Shown here one piece after another: positions 27,108-35,689 of a stretch of DNA of 64,000 nt. The position numbers and the translations under genes were made by a program. Under the pieces are notes generated by a model. The model was not told where the DNA came from. It worked only from the letters and a program-made list of their open reading frames with translations, and did no database searches. This stretch comes from Bradyrhizobium sp. CCGB12 (lineage in GTDB: Bacteria > Pseudomonadota > Alphaproteobacteria > Rhizobiales > Xanthobacteraceae), in assembly GCF_024199845.1 (NCBI RefSeq), contig NZ_JANADO010000001.1, positions 5,332,001 to 5,396,000 on the forward strand, read 5' to 3'. Position 1 is the first letter of the stretch, and every line of letters starts with the position of its first letter.

Positions 27108-27995
27108 ATGAAAGTTGAAGAAGCACCTGCCCCTTCTGAGTCTATTATTGACAGCCTGCTCCGACAGATCAGCACTTTCCTGAGGATCATAGTCACGATC
27201 GTCGTGGTGGTTTATGCCTACGCGAACCGCGAAAGATTGTTCGACTGGCTTTCGACGATCACGCACGGTGAAGCATTTGGCGTCAAGTTTGACCGGGAAG
27301 CCGCAGAAAAGAAATTCGCCGATCTAAAGGGTAGCGCTCCGCTACTTCAAGGAAACGGCGAGTTCTTGGAAGGCGCTCTCGCGCGTGCGGCAAGGGTTGG
27401 TGGTGCCGTTTCAGGCGCGCGGGTGTTATGGCTGGACACCAACCTGCCCAACAACGTTGTCGAACGACAAGCGTTGGCGGCGATGAACGTCAGCGTTCAG
27501 CGAGCCCTGTCGCCGGAGGATGCGCTGAAGCTTGCACGGCAGGCGGCGCTCGATGATGAGCCCTACGACCTGATCATCAGCAATGTCAGCTCTCTGCCGG
27601 GCTCGGGCCCACTGCAGAAATGTCCGGTCGTGTATACGGGGATTCCGCGAGACACTTCCTGGCCGGGCTCGCCGGCCGAATTTAGCGCGGCACAGAACCG
27701 TTCCCCGCCAATGGGTTTCGCGTTTGCCGAGGCGCTCGCGTCCGACAAGGACACTTCATCTGTCTACATGTCACCGGAGCGTCCCCGGCTGATTTTCTAC
27801 ACTGCATCCAACGGCGGAATTGTATCGACGGTTTGCGCCCGCCTTATCACGAATTACGCAGACATCCTTCTGCAAGGGGTCGTCAGCGCCCTCGAAGAAG
27901 CCCGCTGGAAGAAGCTGCCGCCGCTACCACGGCCTCAACCAACTCCGGCGCCGGCCCCACTCGCTGTGGAATTCGTGAAGTCTCCTGAAAGGTGA
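27108..27995 (+). CDS. Membrane-anchored protein with receiver-like domain, 295 aa
   Basis: One N-terminal membrane helix (LRIIVTIVVVVYAYA) is followed by a soluble part. Residues about 105-165 look like a Rossmann or receiver-type fold: ARVLWLDTNLPNNVVERQAL, then NVSVQRALSPEDALKLA and YDLIISNV. This recalls CheY-like or STING/TIR-type strands. A second half with VVYTGIPR and RLIFYTASNGG completes the fold. The C-terminus is Pro-rich. The ATG at 27108 was chosen because translation from earlier starts would add an unstructured basic stretch. No family name is certain. It stands alone. Confidence 0.6.
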   Translation: MKVEEAPAPSESIIDSLLRQISTFLRIIVTIVVVVYAYANRERLFDWLSTITHGEAFGVKFDREAAEKKFADLKGSAPLLQGNGEFLEGALARAARVGGAVSGARVLWLDTNLPNNVVERQALAAMNVSVQRALSPEDALKLARQAALDDEPYDLIISNVSSLPGSGPLQKCPVVYTGIPRDTSWPGSPAEFSAAQNRSPPMGFAFAEALASDKDTSSVYMSPERPRLIFYTASNGGIVSTVCARLITNYADILLQGVVSALEEARWKKLPPLPRPQPTPAPAPLAVEFVKSPER

Positions 27996-28262
27996 CATTG
28001 CGGCCGTATCGCGGGCGACCTGATGTCCGCAGGATATGCTGTTGTTGCGATATCTTGAACATGGCCTGACGAACTTGGCCGCGTGGGCCTGCTGGACAAG
28101 CGGGTTCACTGGTTGACGGTTCAAGTACCGCCGCCTGTTGCAGACCAGCTCCGACTGCCTACGCCAGCCATCGCGACAAAGGCAGTCGATCCGGGTTGCA
28201 TATGCGTTGATCTATGCAACACCGAGAGGCGCAGCGCGCAATTTCGCCCGAGCGGTTGAAAA

Positions 28263-28604
28263 TCAATTCTCCTGCCCAATAATCGTCTCATCTCGTTCGC
28301 CGTTTGCCCAAGGCATTCGGCTTCCGTTGATGCCTCCGGGCGTTACGGAGGCCTGCTTTGGAGAAGTATGCAGAAGATAGAAGTCACTATTGGGCTCATT
28401 ATCGATGATGACGGTAAGCTGCTTGCGACGACAGATCTCGTGAGGTCTACTGAACGATAAGGCCATCAAGTCATTACCTGATAATCTCAGGGTTGCTGCG
28501 CTTGGTGTCAGCTCGAACTCGACGAGTGCTTGCGGTGCAGCACTTCGCTCGCCCCGAATAATGCCTCTTGGGACTCGCACGAACTCTGTAGTTATTGCGA
28601 TCAC
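28263..28604 (-). CDS. Hypothetical protein, 113 aa
   Basis: The reading frame starts MIAITTEFVRVPRG and encodes a beta-rich stretch (ALVEFELTPSAATLRLSG) without signal peptide or membrane segment. No known motif is seen, and a shorter ORF overlaps on the plus strand. It lies just downstream of the copper monooxygenase operon but in a region with a weaker coding appearance. Confidence 0.35.
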   Translation of the reverse strand: MIAITTEFVRVPRGIIRGERSAAPQALVEFELTPSAATLRLSGNDLMALSFSRPHEICRRKQLTVIIDNEPNSDFYLLHTSPKQASVTPGGINGSRMPWANGERDETIIGQEN

Positions 28605-28635
28605 GTGATGTCGAAGGACGACCAGTCTGACTAAG

Positions 28636-28791
28636 TCACAAAACCGCAGGCTTTAGCCGGCCAGAGTCAGCGATGGTTAAAGCCTCGTTCGCAGCGTCCG
28701 CCCAAAATCCTCCCGGATCAGCTAGCGCACTCGCATGACTTTCCTGATAATGGCTCACACCTAAGCCCCCAATGATTGACGGCTTGCTCAT
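28636..28791 (-). CDS. 51-aa ORF resembling the N-terminus of acetyl-CoA synthetase
   Basis: The ATG at 28791 overlaps the stop of the preceding gene by ATGA. The product contains SHYQESHASALADPGGFW, which resembles the N-terminal ACAS_N segment of acetyl/propionyl-CoA synthetases (YxxxxxxSLxDPexFW). A stop codon follows after 51 residues. It is therefore a truncated synthetase relic, or a short protein kept because it is coupled to the monooxygenase operon. Confidence 0.5.
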   Translation of the reverse strand: MSKPSIIGGLGVSHYQESHASALADPGGFWADAANEALTIADSGRLKPAVL

Positions 28792-29300
28792 TTTGATTCC
28801 TTCACAACGACGTTGAGGGTCTGTACCGTCTCGGAGATTGTGTGATGCTGCAGATCCGCCCAATAGAGTCTTATTGTGTGCCGACCAGGCTTGGCAGGTA
28901 GATCGAAAACATAGAGATAGCGGCCATCACCAAGCTGAATCAGTTGGTCTGCCATTGGCATTAGCTCGGTTTCGTCCATCGCAACATGCAGATGAACGCT
29001 CGGATTGGCAGAGCTCATGGTCATTTCTGCGATGTTATCGTCGGCTTGGAAAACGAAAGCAACACGCTCGCCGATGGTATTACCCGATTGCGGCAGGAGG
29101 ATCTTCAATGCGGGCAGCTCGCCGGTATTTCCCGATCTCGCAACGGGCGCACCGTCAGACCCGTGCATATGGTGCATGCCCGGCTCATGGTGTTGTGCGT
29201 GGGCTGGAGCCGCGACCAGAGCGCCAGCCACAAGAATCATGCACCAAATGAACTGTTCGAATCGATCGCCAAACCGGCTGGGACGCGATGATATTTGCAT
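28788..29300 (-). CDS. Periplasmic His/Met-rich probable copper-binding protein, 170 aa
   Basis: The start at 29300 follows a perfect AAAGGAGG and gives a signal peptide (FIWCMILVAGALVAAPAHA) with cleavage before QHHEPGMHHMHGSDG. The mature N-terminus is rich in His and Met, typical of copper binding. An Ig-like beta domain with HLHVAMDETELMPMAD follows. It is the distal intact gene of the copper monooxygenase cluster after CopD. A role in delivering copper to the monooxygenase is inferred from the metal-binding tail and its position. The family name is uncertain. Confidence 0.75.
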   Translation of the reverse strand: MQISSRPSRFGDRFEQFIWCMILVAGALVAAPAHAQHHEPGMHHMHGSDGAPVARSGNTGELPALKILLPQSGNTIGERVAFVFQADDNIAEMTMSSANPSVHLHVAMDETELMPMADQLIQLGDGRYLYVFDLPAKPGRHTIRLYWADLQHHTISETVQTLNVVVKESK

Positions 29301-29343
29301 GCTTTCCTCCTTTGTTTGCGAGCCCTGAAAGATTTCCACTAGT

Positions 29344-31335
29344 TCAGTGCACATGTTGAGCGGGTGGCGGGAGATTTTTGGACTCTCTATTGAGAACTCG
29401 GACGCGCGAGATCAGCTCGTCGGAATTTTCCCAACCACATTCGTCCTCCTCGTGCAACCAGCGCGCACGGATGTATCCGAACCTGTCGATTAGGAATTCC
29501 ATGGAATGTCTTCCCATTTCCAAACGCTTGGGATCTCCACGATTTGTGGTGCTCCGGGAGAGCAGATCGTAAGTTTCTCTAACCTCTTGTGCTCCATGCC
29601 GGACATTCGGGACGCCCGCCGCCAGCTTTGCGTCCGGCGACACGATAATCGCCCACAATCGTTCTTTCCGGAATCTTTTCTGCTCAAGGCGTAGCTGTTC
29701 GACGCGCATTGCGTCGGACTTTTCGGGAAACACGAGCAGCACATTGCTCTGCTCACGGAAGTCCTTCAGCTCCCTCTCCGCCCCATTTTCGTCCTCTAAG
29801 AAAAAATTGGGAGCCCCCAGCCACGGATGATCCGGTACGATTTCAGGCGAAAGGAGGCGCGCCTGAAATCCCTCTGAAAACGTCCGCAGGAAGTTGATCA
29901 CATCCCAGCGGGCCTGTTCGTCCAATACATCAGCAAATCCGGGCATGCCGCTTTTTGGAATTCCATGGCTAAGCCACCAAAACATGTCACCGGCCGTGTG
30001 CAGCGCAGTATGCGGTTCGCTCAAATTCGCGGCCGGCTTGGGAAGGGTCGACGCCGCCGGACCATCGCCAAGCCCTCCGCTGCCGTGGCAATCCGCACAA
30101 TTCTGGGCAAATAGACGCTTTCCATTGGTTATTGATATCGTCGAATAGGCAACCGACGGGCGACGGTACGTATCGGGATAGGCTTGCACGGATATCTGCG
30201 ACAGACCGCCTACGACCGAAATAACGGCGGCGGCGCTTGCTGCAACTGCTTTTACCTTTTGCGGCTTTCTCAAACAAACGAGCAGGCCCCAGAACAGTGA
30301 CAATAGTGCTAGTGAGAAGGCGCCCGACGCGATAACGGGCGTCGGCCACGCCGGCCACGTGGCTTCGATCGAAAAGCGAAACGGCAGCCACCAGATGGGC
30401 TGATCATGTCGTGCTGGTATGACTGAAGAGAGCGCGGCTGCGCAGCCGACGATCAGAATACCGCAAAATAATTCAGTTGCTGCCCATCCAGCTCCTGCAA
30501 GAAAAGCCGCGGGTTTTGCTCCTACGGTTTCCATGACGGGTAGGAAGCGCGTGCGAATCCGATTGGCCACCAACAGGATGCATGCAAGTAGAGCAAGCTT
30601 CGTCATAATTAGTTGACCGTAGGTCGTGCCAAGCCACTCGCCAGCCGAACTAGCGGAGCTAAACGCGAGCACCAAACCTGATGTGACGACGACGACCACG
30701 AAACCGATTGCTAGTTGGGAGAAACGTCGCAGCGTCGCTGCGACATAGACGCGCCGAGTCTCCGTGGGGGTGACAGCGACCGAAGCCACCAGCCAGATCC
30801 AAGCCGGTAAGGCCCCAAGCCAAGCAGAAACCGCGAGCACATGAAGTTGATAGGTCGGAACGAGCCAACGGCTGTCGTCTTCCCCGGCGGCGTGTCCAGC
30901 AAGTGGACCAATCAGCGCGATCAGTGCTGCTGTCCCGGCTGTCACGATTGAAGCTGAACGTTTCTGCTCCCTCGACCAGCCGCGAATTAGGATCGCTGTC
31001 GACAGCAGCAAAAGAAGAGAGAGCGCTAACCTTGCAAGCGTGATCCGACCGTAATGTGTGTCAAATCCGAAGCTTTCCAGCGCCTGGCCAGACGCTACTA
31101 TCTCCGGTAGTGCCATATCCGTCGCAATCGCGACTTGAGCGATAAATAGCCCAGCGGTGCCGAAGAGGGAAATGCTGGCCGCCCAGAGAAAGCTCTCCTT
31201 CACTCGTCTTTGCCAAGCGGCAAGGAACGGATCGGAAGACGGCCCTGCCAACAACAGAAAGAGTACACCGCCTATGACCCATGCAAGCGCAATGTCAGCG
31301 ATGGCCTTGCACAGAGCTGAAAACAATACCGTCAT
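29344..31335 (-). CDS. copD: CopD - cytochrome c - thioredoxin-like fusion, 663 aa
   Basis: Residues about 1-385 form a multi-pass copper-resistance D membrane domain (about eight helices). Residues about 395-490 are a class I cytochrome c with CADCHGSGGLGDG near residue 412 and a later SGMPGF Met ligand. The C-terminal 150 residues resemble DUF4174/peroxiredoxin-like thioredoxin folds (NVLLVFPEKSDAMR, then MEFLIDRFGYIRARWLHE). The three parts in one chain are unusual. The gene follows copC by nine bases and belongs to the monooxygenase operon. It probably imports copper and handles electrons or redox control for the enzyme. Confidence 0.8.
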   Translation of the reverse strand: MTVLFSALCKAIADIALAWVIGGVLFLLLAGPSSDPFLAAWQRRVKESFLWAASISLFGTAGLFIAQVAIATDMALPEIVASGQALESFGFDTHYGRITLARLALSLLLLLSTAILIRGWSREQKRSASIVTAGTAALIALIGPLAGHAAGEDDSRWLVPTYQLHVLAVSAWLGALPAWIWLVASVAVTPTETRRVYVAATLRRFSQLAIGFVVVVVTSGLVLAFSSASSAGEWLGTTYGQLIMTKLALLACILLVANRIRTRFLPVMETVGAKPAAFLAGAGWAATELFCGILIVGCAAALSSVIPARHDQPIWWLPFRFSIEATWPAWPTPVIASGAFSLALLSLFWGLLVCLRKPQKVKAVAASAAAVISVVGGLSQISVQAYPDTYRRPSVAYSTISITNGKRLFAQNCADCHGSGGLGDGPAASTLPKPAANLSEPHTALHTAGDMFWWLSHGIPKSGMPGFADVLDEQARWDVINFLRTFSEGFQARLLSPEIVPDHPWLGAPNFFLEDENGAERELKDFREQSNVLLVFPEKSDAMRVEQLRLEQKRFRKERLWAIIVSPDAKLAAGVPNVRHGAQEVRETYDLLSRSTTNRGDPKRLEMGRHSMEFLIDRFGYIRARWLHEEDECGWENSDELISRVRVLNRESKNLPPPAQHVH

Positions 31336-31344
31336 TCCGCATGC

Positions 31345-31872
31345 CTAACGTTCCTCGACGGTGAACTGATAGCCGTAGTCCACCACATGCCCGTCTTGCG
31401 AGAGCACGCGGTAATGAACCGAATAGCTGCCCGGTCTAATGTCAGATACTGCCGTTACCATGCACTTCGGATCATTGCCTGCTTTCAAATCGCCGAGCGT
31501 TAGCGACTGACCGTTGGCGTTCTTGAGCTCCACTTTCGAAAACTTGAGCTCTATGCGTTCGTTGAAGCACAGTTCGATCTGCTGCGGCGAATGAGCTAAC
31601 ACTGCCCGGCTCGCGGGATCGGACTTCACGAGAGCGGCATGTGCAGAGACAGCCGTCGGCAGGCACACGAGGCCAACGCACAGCAACGTGATGCCAAGCG
31701 CTGATACCGGACGCCTGCTTGCGGACGAGAGTTCTTTTACCGTCTCTTGAATCAGCCTAGTTCGCGCCCTGCCGGTGCCGGCGGTCAAGTTTGGCGTGCC
31801 AGCCCGATCAAGTGATGGCCCCGTCGCTACTCGGATGCAATCGCTCTTGTTTCCGTGTTTTTCGTGAGACAT
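31345..31872 (-). CDS. copC: CopC periplasmic copper-binding protein, 175 aa
   Basis: After a long N-terminal leader with a hydrophobic signal (VSALGITLLCVGLVCLPTAVS) the mature protein starts HAALVKSDPASRAVL, with the N-terminal His that binds Cu(II) in CopC. The C-terminal DGHVVDYGYQFTV supplies the conserved Asp and His. The first 40 residues are longer than usual, so an internal start is possible. It lies between the PmoD-like gene and copD, as expected in a copper-uptake module of a CuMMO operon. Confidence 0.85.
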   Translation of the reverse strand: MSHEKHGNKSDCIRVATGPSLDRAGTPNLTAGTGRARTRLIQETVKELSSASRRPVSALGITLLCVGLVCLPTAVSAHAALVKSDPASRAVLAHSPQQIELCFNERIELKFSKVELKNANGQSLTLGDLKAGNDPKCMVTAVSDIRPGSYSVHYRVLSQDGHVVDYGYQFTVEER

Positions 31873-31916
31873 GAGTGTGACCCTTATTGCCGGACAGCGG
31901 CCGGCAAAATGCTAGC

Positions 31917-32483
31917 CTAGCTTTCCTTGCGCAACGTGGAGTACCAAAACAGGGCGGCTCCGGCTGCCAGCGTTCCTAGAACGATTGCGAAACTGTCCCT
32001 ATATCGGACCCAAATTCCGTTGCCGTAACCAACCGAAAACGGAAATCTCGATACGTATTTCGGTCCGTCGCCGACTGTCACGAGGCCCACAAAGCGCCCG
32101 GATTCGGGGAACGTGTACTGAAACGATAGTGAGCCTGTCGGATATTTTTTTGGCGGGATTCGAAGGACGGCCTCGCCGTCTACGTCGTTGCCGGCGTCTC
32201 GCAACAACCGCACCTCGATGGGCAGATCACGTAGCACATCGCCGACGGCATCCAAGACGATGACCGTGCGGCCAATTTCCGGAATGTCCTCGCAAAATTC
32301 CTGATTCCCCTGCTTGGCCGGCTGGTATCCGGTAAAATGCATCATATAGGGCCCGGCGCGAAGCTTGCACACGTCTTTCTCCATCGATACTCCCCCGTGT
32401 GCAATCGCTGGCCGCGCCCCGCCGCAATCTAGGATGAGGAGCAAAGGTGGAATTCCAAGCACCGCGGCTTTTACGATGTTCAA
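31917..32483 (-). CDS. PmoD-like membrane-anchored periplasmic protein, 188 aa
   Basis: The start is a TTG at 32483 that overlaps the pmoB stop (TTGA), with AAAGGAGG nine bases upstream inside pmoB. The product has a signal peptide, a periplasmic domain with two Cys (KDVCKLRAGPYMMHF and GNQEFCEDIP) and nearby Met residues, and a single C-terminal membrane helix (FAIVLGTLAAGAALFWYS). PmoD proteins of methane and ammonia oxidisers have the same layout and bind copper in a CuA-like site. The sequence is not clearly PmoD, so this is a layout-based assignment supported by position after pmoB. Confidence 0.65.
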   Translation of the reverse strand: MNIVKAAVLGIPPLLLILDCGGARPAIAHGGVSMEKDVCKLRAGPYMMHFTGYQPAKQGNQEFCEDIPEIGRTVIVLDAVGDVLRDLPIEVRLLRDAGNDVDGEAVLRIPPKKYPTGSLSFQYTFPESGRFVGLVTVGDGPKYVSRFPFSVGYGNGIWVRYRDSFAIVLGTLAAGAALFWYSTLRKES

Positions 32484-33802
32484 CCCGCACCTCCTTTCGG
32501 ATTCTCAGCCGTGCGGTTGTCGGGATCGGTGAATACAGGGACCATGGGGCCGCTGACGTTTGAGATTGTCCGCTTGCCGTGCTCGTCATAGAAGAACAAC
32601 AGTCCTCCCAACGTGTTGTCCGGATCGTTGATCAGGCTACTCAAGCGCTCCGTTTCCCATGCCGCGTCGGCCGCTTCGATATCGACTGTCTTCGTTTCAC
32701 CCGGCTTGAGCGGTCGGCTGTCGCTCACCTTAAGCCCATTCGGAGGAAGCAATTCCTTGGGGTAATTCGGATCCACCGTCGCCATTGCCTGGCTAACCTC
32801 ATGGTTGATGAAGCGCTGATTGGAAGTTAAGAACTCGCCAAGCTGTTCTGACGAGCTCCCATTGTTCGTCAGTGTCACGTTCATACGAAGCGAGCGGCCA
32901 GGGACGTCATAGTTTGACTTGTTGACCACAACTTTGACCTGCTCAGGCACTTCCGGTAGGGGCTCGACGGTTGCGCGGGACCCCTGCAGCGGCACCGTCC
33001 TTGGATAAGCGGTGTCGGTCGCCTGAAAGCCGAAGAATACGATGAGAATCGTCGCCACGAGCAAACCGGCCCCGAATAGGCGATCGGTGCTGGTAACGAG
33101 CTGAGATCGATCGCCGCCTTTTTCCGTCAACGCGCGAAAACGAGGCAGCAGAAGCGGCCGGCGCAACCACCAGACAAGCCACACGATGGCGACCGCAACC
33201 CACAAGCCATGCCAGACGAACACCCTGTCAAGGCCCCAGGTTTCGAGATTGTCGATAGTCTCGCCACTGAGAGTTTTGATTGAAAGCTTGAAGTCGCCTT
33301 CGTTCCCCGTCACCGTCAGCCAGTTTCCCGGACCGAGCAGCGGCCCGGCTCCCATCACGTTGATCATCGGATGGACGTGATGGTGGCCTGGCACTCGTCC
33401 TTTGAGCACTGTTTTGAATTCATAGTCCCGGTTCAACTCCAGTTTGGTGGACTGAATTGCTGGGACGCCATTAATGTAGCTCTCGGTTCGGGCTAGCACC
33501 GGGCCCGGCGTCCCGTTTCCCAGAAAGGCCGCTTCGGGAAGGGGTAGGTTGACTGGCCAGATCGGGAAGAGTCGGAACTTGCCGGTGACAACGATTTCAC
33601 CGTTCACGGGAATTTCGTTCGTGCTCCACTTCACATCGTAAAAATGAGCCGTTCGCATCCGCAGAAACGGCTCCTGATTGCGCTCACCATGCGCCAGAGC
33701 AGCATCTGGGACGAAGGTCAGTATTCCGATCTGCATGATCGCCGCCGCTGCCGATAAAACTACACGCACGCATGAGCTTTCGTGGAAACAGAATGTTCTC
33801 AT
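32480..33802 (-). CDS. pmoB: Copper membrane monooxygenase subunit B (PmoB/AmoB-like), 440 aa
   Basis: The signal peptide ends before HGERNQEPFLRMRTAHFYDV. The mature N-terminal His (H38) and the pair H142/H144 in HHHVHPMINV match the CuB ligands His33, His137 and His139 of Methylococcus PmoB (constant offset of five), and H53 matches His48. Two membrane helices flank the two cupredoxin-like domains (around 200-220 and 245-265). The length is close to the usual 410-420. It forms the soluble copper-containing part of the CuMMO with PmoA and PmoC. A GGAGG precedes the ATG. Confidence 0.9.
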   Translation of the reverse strand: MRTFCFHESSCVRVVLSAAAAIMQIGILTFVPDAALAHGERNQEPFLRMRTAHFYDVKWSTNEIPVNGEIVVTGKFRLFPIWPVNLPLPEAAFLGNGTPGPVLARTESYINGVPAIQSTKLELNRDYEFKTVLKGRVPGHHHVHPMINVMGAGPLLGPGNWLTVTGNEGDFKLSIKTLSGETIDNLETWGLDRVFVWHGLWVAVAIVWLVWWLRRPLLLPRFRALTEKGGDRSQLVTSTDRLFGAGLLVATILIVFFGFQATDTAYPRTVPLQGSRATVEPLPEVPEQVKVVVNKSNYDVPGRSLRMNVTLTNNGSSSEQLGEFLTSNQRFINHEVSQAMATVDPNYPKELLPPNGLKVSDSRPLKPGETKTVDIEAADAAWETERLSSLINDPDNTLGGLLFFYDEHGKRTISNVSGPMVPVFTDPDNRTAENPKGGAG

Positions 33803-33890
33803 TTGGAGTCCTCCACAGTCCCAGCAGAATCATTCGGCTGCGACGAAGCGCCCTTGCAGGCTGGTACCGTCTATCGCTTTTTGGGCTGTC

Positions 33891-34688
33891 TCAGCTGGCC
33901 TCATCCTTATCGGTGAGCCCCATGAAATTTTTCAGGGTGTTTGGCGTCGTTACCACACGAGCGAGGAGCATTCCGATATGCCACCACGCCAAATACATCA
34001 GTATGGATACGAACGCCGAGAAAAAGGACGCGATAATGGCTGAGTGGCCACCAAAAGTTCGAAGCGTGCCTCGCTCTATCAGCCGGATATACTCAGGCAG
34101 TGCGGTGCGGGTGAAGGCATAGCTGATGTAATCGCCCACGGAAACGAGCTGCCCCATCACTTCTACGGGTAGCCGATATGGCGCCAGCCAAAACCAGTTA
34201 GTCGGGTAGAAAAGCAGTGCGAATGCAAAGGCGCCGGACATCGCCGTGAACAAAAAATTCCCGGTCAGCAAAAGAGCGACATCGAGGACTAGTGCGCCAG
34301 GTATCAGCAGCGCTGGAATGACCTCGCTCATCGGAAAGTACGACCACAGGTGGAAACCGAAATATCGATTTATCCACTGACCGAACAGGAGACAAACGAC
34401 CGCAAATGTAGCGGCGATTGGAAGTCTAAATTTCGTCCAAAACACATACTGCAAAGCTGCAGGGAATGTTATGGCCATAATTGGAGTCAGGGTGACCCAC
34501 CACTGTCTGTCTTTCCAATCGATCCACATATCCCAGTCCCCTGCGGTCAGCATGTAATGCAGGTGGAATGCGCCGGAGACGGCCAGAAAAAGGATGGCGG
34601 CGAGGAGAAGGTCAAACACTCTTGAGATTCTTGCTGACTCTTTAGGCCATTCGAGGCCATACAGTCTCACAGACGTTCCTCCTTGCAT
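33891..34688 (-). CDS. pmoA: Copper membrane monooxygenase subunit A (PmoA/AmoA-like), 265 aa
   Basis: The product is an integral membrane protein with about seven helices and typical PmoA stretches: DWDMWIDWKDRQWW, VTLTPIMAITFPAALQY, and WINRYFGFHLWSYFPMSE. The ATG at 34688 follows GGAGGAAG. An alternative GTG at 34670 has its own AAGGAGGAA and would give the more usual N-terminus VRLYGLEWPKES. The subunit helps form the membrane core of the trimer. Sequence comparison would place the enzyme among methane, ammonia or short-alkane oxidisers, but the substrate cannot be read from the sequence alone. Confidence 0.9.
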   Translation of the reverse strand: MQGGTSVRLYGLEWPKESARISRVFDLLLAAILFLAVSGAFHLHYMLTAGDWDMWIDWKDRQWWVTLTPIMAITFPAALQYVFWTKFRLPIAATFAVVCLLFGQWINRYFGFHLWSYFPMSEVIPALLIPGALVLDVALLLTGNFLFTAMSGAFAFALLFYPTNWFWLAPYRLPVEVMGQLVSVGDYISYAFTRTALPEYIRLIERGTLRTFGGHSAIIASFFSAFVSILMYLAWWHIGMLLARVVTTPNTLKNFMGLTDKDEAS

Positions 34689-34740
34689 GGCTTCCTCCTA
34701 ATTCTTTTACCGAGTTGAGATCGACTTCCTGGAAGCCGAC

Positions 34741-34777
34741 GCCCGACATGATTACGCATGCTTTGCACATGCCGGGC
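34741..34777. promoter_or_regulatory. Hairpin in the pmoC-pmoA spacer
   Basis: GCCCGACATG at 34741-34750 and CATGCCGGGC at 34768-34777 pair in nine of ten positions around a 17-base loop. It lies in the 118-base gap after pmoC. Such processing or attenuating stem-loops after the C gene are plausible where pmoC is needed in a different amount from pmoA and pmoB. Confidence 0.45.
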
Positions 34778-34806
34778 TGTCAGCGATTAATGGTTCATAA
34801 GCGGTT

Positions 34807-35598
34807 TCAGCGCTGGGTGGCGACCGAAACTTCGTCCTCTTGAGAAAGCCGCCCGATCACTTCAAGCATGTGCATCGCGATCTGGATCAGGAGCCCACCC
34901 ATGGCCAGCACACTCCAGCCCATCACGACAAAACCCCAGTGCAAGGGATAGGAGAACACCTCTTCCATCAGGAAGAAGGCATGGCCCCACTCGTTGTAGC
35001 CCAAGTTCGGCAATATTAGAAACGGACCTACAACCGCGAGCACGAATGGAATTGAGATCTGCGTTGCGAACTTCGGCAGCCTCGTCATCGCGTACAGAAA
35101 TGATCCCACGCCAAACAGCACGTAGAGTGGCATGGTGCCGTAGAACAGCACGATGTGACTTGGCGTGAAGCTTGTATCCCGGACCACAACCTGATGCCAT
35201 GAGGCGTCCTGCTCGGCAAAGAAGCTGGTAGCGAACCAGACGCAAAAGGCATAGACGAAGATGAATAGGACCAGATTGAAGTAGCGCCGGAGCTCTTCCC
35301 GCGGTTTGAGCACGCCAAGATTGCGGTCTCGCGTGAACCATAGATACGCCCAGGTCACCACCCAGAGCAAAGGGATGACGCTAAGCTCAACCTTCAGCAA
35401 CGTCATCCAGGCGGCATCGAACGCGGGCTCAGTCGAATCCAGGCCGGCACTCCAAGCATAGACCTGCTGAAAGATGCGCCAGAACACCATCAGCGCTAGC
35501 ACCGCCAGAGTGACTCCTGCCGCAAGTTTGAAATTCCCCATCGGCTGAGTACGGTCCTCAGCGGCAGACTTGGCGTTATGAGTCATCGTGATCGACAT
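34807..35598 (-). CDS. pmoC: Copper membrane monooxygenase subunit C (PmoC/AmoC-like), 263 aa
   Basis: The CuC ligands appear in DASWHQVVVRDTSFTPSH as D131, H135 and H148. The CuD ligands appear in NEWGH and the following SYPLH as N202, H206 and H220. All six match Methylococcus numbering (Asp156, His160, His173, Asn227, His231, His245) with a constant offset of 25. There are about six membrane helices. A perfect AAGGAGGAGA precedes the ATG. It is the first gene of the operon, the usual C-A-B order. The intact ligand set argues for an active enzyme. Confidence 0.92.
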   Translation of the reverse strand: MSITMTHNAKSAAEDRTQPMGNFKLAAGVTLAVLALMVFWRIFQQVYAWSAGLDSTEPAFDAAWMTLLKVELSVIPLLWVVTWAYLWFTRDRNLGVLKPREELRRYFNLVLFIFVYAFCVWFATSFFAEQDASWHQVVVRDTSFTPSHIVLFYGTMPLYVLFGVGSFLYAMTRLPKFATQISIPFVLAVVGPFLILPNLGYNEWGHAFFLMEEVFSYPLHWGFVVMGWSVLAMGGLLIQIAMHMLEVIGRLSQEDEVSVATQR

Positions 35599-35689
35599 CT
35601 TGTCTCCTCCTTAAGATTGCCTAAGGTATGATGTTGTTTACGAGGGAGGTGCTTACTCCGATCGTTGACCGCAAGGATATGATCTGTCT

